This document shows, piece after piece, positions 1 through 9,099 of a DNA stretch of 64,000 nt. Each line of letters begins with the position of its first letter. Position 1 is the first letter of the stretch. Location: assembly GCF_963259705.1 (NCBI RefSeq), contig NC_081844.1, positions 45,460,001 through 45,524,000 on the forward strand. The letters are read 5' to 3'. The position numbers and the translations under genes were made by a program. The notes below the pieces were generated by a model that ran no database searches, was not told where the DNA came from, and saw only the letters and a program-made list of their open reading frames with translations. This DNA is from Myotis daubentonii (taxonomy: Eukaryota; Chordata; Mammalia; Chiroptera; Vespertilionidae).

Positions 1-429
1 TCTCAAAAAGCCCACGACCACTTAGACCCCAGCCATACCCTCAACTAATAAATCTTAGGAGGTGATGAAAATCAACTTGCATTGGCTAACTCTGAGATTC
101 ATTTTACCTTGGCCCCAAGAGTTCCTCAGTAAGATTAAGTTCCAGCATACCCTCAGTACTAATTTGCTTAATAAAGAAACCCCTTTTTCCCCTGTTTTAT
201 CTCATCTCCCTATTCCTCTACCAATGGTTCCCAGGGTCACTTCCTACAAATCTGTTCCTTAGACATTCATGCCTCAATTCCATTCTTTCAGTCGTTCAGG
301 CCAAAAAGTTTGTAGTCATCCTTGACTCTCCTAATTATCTCCTATATAAAATTCCTCAATATATCCAATCCTGTGGGCTTTAATTTCTGTGAGTGGAATT
401 ACCTTATGATCTCTCATGTCCAAGCCTGT

Positions 430-920
430 TTTACTAAAACTCTGCTCTAAATTTATTAGCGAGTAACCTTTCTTACCTCATCTCCCACTAGTCTACTCCA
501 TTTTCTCTTCACTACAGTCATTGTTCTTTAAAAATGCCAGACATATTCTGTCTCAGGGCCTTTGCCCTTACAGTTCCTTCTGCTTGGAATAGTATTTCCT
601 CGGATATCTACTGGCTAAGTTCCCACACTTCTTCAGGTCTTTACTCAAATGGCATGTTCTCAGGGAGCCCTCCCTAGTCACCCTTTATAAAACTGTGTGC
701 TCCTCTCCCCTCACCGTGATGTTTCCTCTTCCTCCCAACTGTTTTATTTTGTCCTCTTTAGAAATTATTACATCTAACATACCATACATATTTTCATTTG
801 TTTTGTTTGTTGCCTGTCTCTATCACTAAAATATAGTCCCAAGGAAGGGTTTCTGTCTGTTTTGTTCACTGCCGGACCCCATATCCTAAAACAGTGTTCA
901 GTAGCAATTTGAGTGAGTGA
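430..920 (+). repeat. L2 LINE 3' fragment
   Basis: The phrase order matches the L2 3' end: CTCAGGGCCTTTGCC, a Phe/Leu-rich stretch with TCCTTCTGCTTGGAAT, then CAGGGAGCCCTCCCTAGTCACC, then a tail AATTTGAGTGAGTGAATGAA. It may extend further left to about 270. It lies in CTSO intron 5 on the opposite strand to the gene. Confidence 0.75.
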
Positions 921-1664
921 ATGAAGAAATCAAGGAAAGGTCTTGCCCAGTCTATCACAGTTAGCTTAGCATTGTATTATTAGAGAGTTTAATGTTCAGT
1001 GTAAACACAGAGATTCTTCAGGGGATCTCTTCCTTTTTAATCAAAAGGTTGGATAAGTCCTGTTTCAGGCCATTGCAGTGACCTTTGCATTCTCTTTCTC
1101 TCACTCTCCAACCCAGGCTATTGCCTCTTGTCCTTTTGTTTCTCCCTAACTTTCTCCATTAGCTACCCATGACAAGGGATTCCCTGAATCTTTTTCTAGT
1201 GACATTTTGAACATCTGATTCCTTCTTGCACACACACTTCACTTATACTCTCAAGGAATTCAGAGCTCACAGAGGCACACTTTCTCATTTTAGAAACTGT
1301 GTTACCTTTGCCCACAAAGGAGATGCTGACCGCTGTACTCAGTGACCCTGCACCTTTTATTATAGACCCAGCACAGCCTGCCATCTGTGGAATTGAAACT
1401 TTCTGCTATATGGTTCCCGGAGTCCCCCGAGAGCCCTGTTGTGGACAAGAGCTCTGCTGACAACCCGCCAAGCCTCTGACACGCATATGTTGTTTGCAGG
1501 GGTTCCATTTGCTTCCAGGGTCCAATTTCACCCTTGATTCCCTTCATATCCCATGGGCAGACACTATCTGGATGAAGAGATTTTTTTATATTCAGTACCA
1601 GGAACTTAGAGGTCAGTCTGTCATCTCATCTGAATTTAATGTAATTTCTCTGCGTTCTGTTTCA
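921..1664. other. CTSO intron 5, nothing recognised
   Basis: Non-repetitive-looking sequence. I looked on the minus strand for the next cathepsin O exon (the segment after the YSAHDF motif) and found no match with splice sites. Confidence 0.5.
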
Positions 1665-1680
1665 AAAGACTGTGCAAAGC

Positions 1681-1897
1681 CCAGCCGGTTTGGCTTAGTG
1701 GGTGAGTGTCGACCTCTGAACAAGGAGGTCAGGGTTCAATTCCTGGTCAGGGCATGTGCCCAACTGTGGGCTCAATCCCCAGTATGGGGGCATGTAGGAA
1801 GCACCAATCAATGATTCTCTAGCATCATTGATGTTTCTATATCTTTCTCCCTCTCCCTTCCTCTCTGAAATCAATAAAAATATATTTTTTTAAAAAG
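1681..1897 (+). mobile_element. Ves-type tRNA-derived SINE
   Basis: tRNA-like head (TTGGCTTAGTGG; B-box-like GGTTCAATTCC), the family's CATCATTGATGTTTCT segment, and an AATAAAAATATA tail. It is flanked by a perfect 16-bp target-site duplication, AAAGACTGTGCAAAGC, at 1665-1680 and 1898-1913. Confidence 0.93.
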
Positions 1898-2673
1898 AAA
1901 GACTGTGCAAAGCTCCCTCAATATTTTAAACAATAAATAAATAAAGCCAGATTTTGGTTGAGTCTTTGTCCTTATCATCTCTGATCACTTATCTTGCATT
2001 ATATTAAATGGCCACAATGGTTCTCTCGCTGGCTTTGAGAGCATTTTTTAATGATTGTTTCCTTAAACCTGTCCAAAGTCAACATGCCCTTCAAGTTTTG
2101 ACACAAATCCTCTTCCTCAGCCTATCCTTATCTATCCCCCAATCCCCCTGTGCTTATATAGGGCGTGCTACCCAATCGACCTCCAGTTTTTAATGCAAAG
2201 TTTAATGCAAAGTTTCAGTTTATGCTTTTAGTATACTGATGCCTTGAAAATGCAAGGAACACAGAGAGTGTTCCAAAACGCTTCTTGGTAAGCAGACTGC
2301 TTGATATTAGCTGGGACATCTATACAAGGCAATTTTCCACTGATTCAACAGGAGGATTGAAATATACTAATGGTAATTATGACACCTAAATTTGGTAAGA
2401 GGAAGGTGGCAAATATAAATTATACCTGTCATTGGATTTAAATGTGTTAATTTAAGCTAATTTCTATTGTAATGACACTTTGAAACCTAAGTAGATCATG
2501 TTTAAGGAACAACATCCATAGCACTCCATGGTGATTGATAGTCTCTTTAGTAAAAAGTAGGTATGAAAACAATTATGAACATGCAGTGAAGCCTTCAATC
2601 AAGTTATTAATTCCAAATAGTCAATATATCATAAATTAGGACATAGGGAGAAAGCTCGGAATAAGACGTTTAC

Positions 2674-2795
2674 CTGAAATCATGTGCAGAATAACCTTTG
2701 ATTGAAAATCCAGAATGTGAATCAGAAAAGTAATGGCACAGGCCGTTCTGTTCTTTAAATGGGTATTCTGAATCTCTCACCAGTTTTACTTGCGT
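2674..2795 (-). CDS. CTSO: CTSO exon 5: mature domain
   Basis: 122 bp encoding 40 codons plus AG: TQVKLVRDSEYPFKEQNG through HSGFSIKGYSAHDF, collinear with the cathepsin O family. The acceptor is TTCTTTTAG and the donor is GTAAAC. The leftover AG would complete a Ser codon with the next exon. It was too short and too interrupted to show as a long open frame. It is the last exon I can find; I searched 1-2673 by eye for the next segment without success. Confidence 0.93.
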
Positions 2796-5700
2796 CTAAA
2801 AGAAAACAATCACCCAAAGAGTTCTCTGTCAAGCAATTGTTTTAAATAGAACTTAGTGCAATGTGTCATAATAGGATTCAACTTGGCCACACCTTCATCA
2901 TGTGGGTATTCTTTGGGTAATAATAAGCTCTTAAATTCAATCTTTAGGTGTTGTTATGGATATCCTAGGTAATTAGAGTCATTAGCTTCCATTCTCTTTA
3001 TTCTTATTATTCCTAGATCTTCCTTCCTTGGACCTCTATCAATCCAATAATAATAAAGCCTTGTCATCTTTCTCATCCTATATAATAAAGAGCTAATATG
3101 CTAATTAGACCAAACAGCAGAAGGACCTTCCAGACGACCTTCCGGGCGAAGCTGGGGCTGCGAGGTCCGAGCCCTTTTGCATGAATTTTGTGCATCGGGC
3201 CTCTAGTGAGGTTATAATAGGGCAACTGGTTCTATGTTAGTAAGTCTTTGAAACTCAGCACAATGGTTTATGCACAGGCAATGGCCAGGTCAAACTTTTT
3301 TTTTTCTATCCACTTCTCTCTGTGCCTTTCATTTGGCCTATGTCACTTAGTTTATAATTGTTTATACTTAGTCCCCCTTTTCTGAATGTTGGGCTTATGA
3401 AAGGGAGAAGACAGGCAACTCATTGTCGCCCATAACATAGAAGAGTTTTTGGCATTCAGTAACTCAAATCTAGCAAATGAATAAGGGAAGGATGTTTGAG
3501 CTTGGAAAACTCTAGCTTGACAGCCTTTTAGAAAGTATAAAAGCACCTTCACTGGCTGGTTTCACACAACTGATGCTGGATCTAGGGCAAGGCCAGAGAG
3601 TATCCTAAGAATACTGAGGGATACTGACACTGAGGCATGGTGGGTAGGGTGCCTAATGGGAAGCAGAGGACTACAGGTGCAATTCTGGCTCAGCTACTGA
3701 TTTGGCAATATAATCTCACATCTTCATCTATATACAGAGTTACTAAATTAGCTGTCCCTTTGTCCCTTTTAACCTTAATATTCACAAATTCTATGGAAAT
3801 GGGTAATCATATGCTCATATGCTCTCCTTTCTGGGTCACTATGTGACACGTATCTGCAAAAACAAAACAAAACAAAACAAAAAACCCCACAAAAAAACAC
3901 ATTTACCTATTAAGAAATGTTCAGAAATAAACATAAATAATTTTTGGAAAACAGATCTCAGGTAAGATTTTCTAACCTTTGATCTTGATGATTGACTTGC
4001 CTAGAAGCAATACAAAAAAACACATTTACCTATTAAGAAATGTTCAGAAATAAACATAAATAATTTTTGGAAAACAGATCTCAGGTAAGATTTTCTAACC
4101 TTTGATCTTGATGATTGACTTGCCTAGAAGCAATTCATTTTTAAATCCGATTAATTCAAGCTTTGGTTCTCTAAATTTCTAAAAACATTATTAAGTAAAC
4201 GAGAATCAATTGTCTGAATTCGGAGCACACATTAAGCAAAAGAGAAAACAAAGCGTTTCAAAGGCTGAGAAACTAGTCACCTTATTTAGCCAGTTCAAAG
4301 CATTAAAAGTAGACCCTCCATTGCAGCCGTAATTATTATATGAGCAATCAATGACCTGCTGCACACTTAGGTCTTCCAAAGGCTTCCCTTTCATTGCATA
4401 TGCTGATTCCACTGCACCTACCACACTGAAGGCCCAGCATCCTCCACACTGTTTAAAAAAGAGAAACAAAATAGTATTTATTATCAAACAATGTTCAAAC
4501 CAACTTTACCAACATTTTTCAATATCACAAGTTATCAAATCAGGTGGGCAGAATCTAGAGGTCTACAAAAATATAAATGCTCATCCTCTTTTCCAATTTG
4601 AAAAAAAGAAAAGAAAACCAAAATTCTCTTTTAAGCATCAAAATCCAATGATTAGTTACAAGTAAATTGGTAGTATCATTATTATAAATTAGGCAATGCA
4701 AGATGAAACCAAATTTTAGAGAATGAGAAAACAAACTGATATTTTAAAAGATAAGTCGGTTCATTAAATAGATGATGTCTGTTTCTAAGAAGTATACCAA
4801 TTCCTATCCCATTCTCCAATCCCTTTTGTTTCTCCCCAGATAGTATGCTTCTGTGTCATCCACCGTCTTTGCCCCAAGGGAGGTGATAAGTTGAGGTGGG
4901 GTGAAGATGTGCGTCGATGTATGTCTTATATATTATACTCATCATTTGATGGACACAGGAGCTGAATGAGTTACATTTCAGGCTATCAATATGCCAGCTT
5001 ATGTCAATTATAAATGCACATGAAATGTTCTAATGATAGAAACCCATGTTATCCATTCCTCATTCAAATGTTGGCTGGCAACCTTTCCGATTCTGGATCT
5101 ATTTACTTGCTTTTATTGGACAAACTAGAACAAAAGAATAAAAGGTTGTCCCGAAAGAAAGGAAGGAGAAAGAGCAAATAGTATCAAGGATTATACACAA
5201 GAAAGATCCATGAGAATGAGATTTGGAATTGGGGGGAAATATCCTAATCACAGGGCCATGTGCTGTAGAGTTAGGCAAAGAAAGAAAGAACAACTGGCTG
5301 TCTCTGTGGAGTGAAGTTTTAAGCAACTTCATGGCTTTAAGTGGCCATATTTATGTCCATATCTCTAGTGCCTATGGCATAGTAAAATATTCACTAAGGG
5401 CAACCTCAGAATCTTCACCCATTGATAAATGTTGAGACAGGTTGCTGACATCATACCTATAGGTAGCTTTAGTTAACCTGCCTTTGGCTTCCCCTGGAAG
5501 GCAGTGCCTGCTCAAAGATATCTCTCTAGTATACTCCTTTAATTAAAGAATCCTAACGAAAAGTTCCCCTTTAATACAATGCAGACACTCCTGGGAGGAT
5601 TAGATGTCAGGCTATTTCGCACGTGATTATGAATCCAGTAACAAAGCAAATGCTTTGTGGTGGCCCACATCAAATATTTTTGCAGCCCAGCCAATATAAC

Positions 5701-8700
5701 GGTATGTAAGAAACATTTGAATAAAAATTTTGTAACTTAATTTTTACAATATCCTGTTATACATAATTATTATTATTTTTAAAATATATTTTATTGATTT
5801 TTTACAGAGAGGAAGGGAGAGGGATAGTGGGTTAGAAACATCCATGAGAGAGAAACAAGGATCAGCTGCCTCCTGCACGCCCCCTACTGGGGATGTGACC
5901 GCAACCGAGGTACATTGCCCTTTACCAGAATCGAACCTGGGACCCTTCAGTCCGCAGGCCGACGCTCTATCCACTGAGCCAAACCGGTTAGGGCCTGTTA
6001 TACATAATTATTAATGAAAAAATAAAATGTTTGCTAATGACTGATTACTATAATTGTGTTGCATCCATTTCCCTTACATGCCTTATGCACAGGCGCACCA
6101 TTTCTCTCCACTAATACTGGCAGTGAATATTTTAGCAGCTGATTGCCACATCATTAGTTCTTGGACTGACTTGTTTGGTGTGCACAACAGGGATATCTCA
6201 CTTTCGGAGAACAAGAAAAATAGATTTATTTGCATTATGCTTATTCATTTTGCAGTTATTCAGTATCTGGTAAGTTAATTTTCAAGAAAAAATGTTAACT
6301 TTTATTAAAATGCTCTATTATTTTATGTTAACAATTACTCATTTATTTCGGCCCTTTGTATTAAGCATGTCTCTATCAAAATAAACTTACATTTCTATGA
6401 AAATTGAAGCTTTTGTGTGTTTTTTAGTGGTCCACATAAACTTAAACCTTATTTATTTGGCCCGTGTTAATCTTTGAATTTGACATGCTTGCCCTAAATA
6501 AATGGTGACTGGGAAACTGCAGGGTCCAGAATACTTGCCATACTGTCAGATGGGTACTAGACTTATCGAGGTTAGCGCTTCGTGAGTTATATAAATGTCT
6601 AATCACTATGTTGTACACCTGAAAGTAATATAATGTTATATGTCAACTGCGATTGGAAAAAATAACCAGGGGAGGTTGAATGACCCGTTGAGGTTTCCAC
6701 TGCAGTTAAATTGAGACGATAGCCATGCGGTTAGGTAACTGACTTTCCTCAGTCTGCTGACAATCCCTGTGCTGCAAATTTACTGCCTTCTATCTTTTTT
6801 AAAGTGTGACACCTTTTTTAATGCTGTAGTCTAACCTAATTTCTCTTATAACACCTTTTGTTTTTACTGCAGGGGTTTGTCCTGGTAGTGATTTTTAGGA
6901 ATGTATGTATATGTCACATTATAGCAAAATAGACTGCATTTCTTAGGGTCACAGATTGAAAGCGTATGATCCTTTAGGGGACAGGGTTTTCCACTGGAGC
7001 TCAAGGGATGAGATCTGAGAACCTAAGAGACCAGGCCACACTGTCGGTTAGTGTATATGGTATCACATTACTTTTTCAGTGTCATTTCTCATTTAGTAGT
7101 CGTTTACCTTCTCCAGCCCTCCATCTGCTGTTCTACAGAAGGTTTGGAAACTGTGACACAGCTACTGGGAAGCACCCTGAGCCAGTGTGCTGGTGGCAAT
7201 GGTCATTAGTGAGAGAACACACCAAGGAAGGCTTATCTCAGAAAAAGTCGGGCTTTGACATCTGCCTCCCACTCCAACAGAGTCTCATCTTACTGCCATT
7301 TATTGAATGACTGGGGTGCGATTTTACCTAGAAGAATGATGGATTCCATTACAAGTCTGATTAAACTTGACCTCAACGGTGACTCCCCGTGCTCAGATGA
7401 TTAAAAAAGAACAAAACCCGAGAACTTACCGCCTGCTGGTTTCTCACTTGTGTTACAACATGCTTATCTCTCCAGTCAAATCTTAATGGCAAAGAGATGT
7501 TGGAGATGAGCATTGGCCCTTTCGGGGAGTAGCGGGGGAATCTAGAAGTTTTGCTTCTTAAATAAATAGCTGAGTAGAAATAGGAAATGAAAAGACAATA
7601 TTAGATTATAGGAAGGGCCCCTTGGGGTTCTTTTTTGGAGGAACGTTCCAAAAGAAACGTTCGCTTTGTAGGAGAGCCTACATTTATGATTTTTCTATGT
7701 GCTTTTCCATAACATGAAATGCAGTCAACTGAAAGCTATAAGAGATAAGAATTCCTACAATAGGGCTGAAGGTGCCACAGAAAATTACCTGTTTGAAAGA
7801 ACCAAGTCAATGTGCTCATTGTCCCTTACAGCAACATGGAAGTGTCTATAATATTTAGTTCTTAAGCAATAATTAGAAGAGTGACCATGAATTTATTTTT
7901 CTGTCAGCACCTGGTCCATGCTTGGTACCTAGTAAGTATTTAATAAATTATTAACTACTACTCAATGTTCTAGATTCACAATGTAACAATTCCTCAAAAA
8001 TTAAGGAAAGAAGTTAAAATCAGGAAACCAATCAGCTAATGGCATCACTACACCATACCTTTAAATTCTTCAGGAAACAAATATGAAAACTGATTTATTC
8101 CATAGATGGCAGTGGAATTTTCACTAGGAAATAAGGAATTCAAGTATCGATGTCTATTAAGACTTTCCTAAAAGGAAAAAAAAAAAAGGTAATTTGTATC
8201 ACCTATGTTAACTTTCCAAAGCAATTTGTGTATAACTAACTTGGAGATATTCTTCAGGTGTACAAGTCAAGGTCTGAGTTATTTGTGGCAGATCACAGTG
8301 AAAGGTTGTGTAAGATAATGAGATCATATTAATAAATGCTTTGTATTAGAACTGCTATCTGATTTCAGGGACATTTTTGAGAGTGGGAAAGATATATCTT
8401 ATCCATTTGTAATTTGTTCCCAATAAGCACGTAAAGAGCACTAAATATTTGTTTGTTTAACATAGTGGAAACAAGAAAATAAATTGCAAATAAATACTAT
8501 GTACTAGTGGAAACAGTCACCAGTAGACATTCATGCAATGAAGCAATTAGGCATTTGGAAAGTGTGTCTTCTTTATCTTTGTATTTCCGAGCACTACGTA
8601 ATGAAACATGGGGAAGGGAATGAGGAAATAATAAATAAACCTGATTCTATTTGAGCTTTATAGAATGCCTATCTCACTTAGGGCACAAAGCTTTGTGAGA

Positions 8701-9046
8701 TGGAATCCTGGAAATGGTCCAGGCAGATAGGTTCGTTTGCCTGTCTGGAGGGAAAATATGACCATTACTTACAGATTTCTCAGCTTTTTGTGATAATCAT
8801 GTTTTTTACATGAACATGCCTCAATTTCCTCATACTATCAGTTGTGTAGCACAAATAAAATATCCAAGGGACCACTCATTTTGTACATATCAATTCTATT
8901 TCTTCTATAATTTTTATGCACTTATCTGTTTATTGTGTGTCTATTTCTTAAACCCATAAGCAAAATGAGGACAAGGCCTATCTGGCATTTATCAATGTGT
9001 TCCCCACATGCCTGGCCCACAATATATGCTTAATCAGTATATGTTG

Positions 9047-9099
<53 letters not shown>

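Noticed and set aside
1302..1547. 81-codon minus-strand frame
   Set aside because: No match to cathepsin O or another family that I recognise, and no supporting signals.
1..2673. Further CTSO exons
   Set aside because: I looked on the minus strand for the next segments (the region with the catalytic His and Asn) and found none with splice sites.
3889..4134. Target-site duplication or LTR pair
   Set aside because: The two copies are directly adjacent with nothing between them, so this is a simple tandem duplication.
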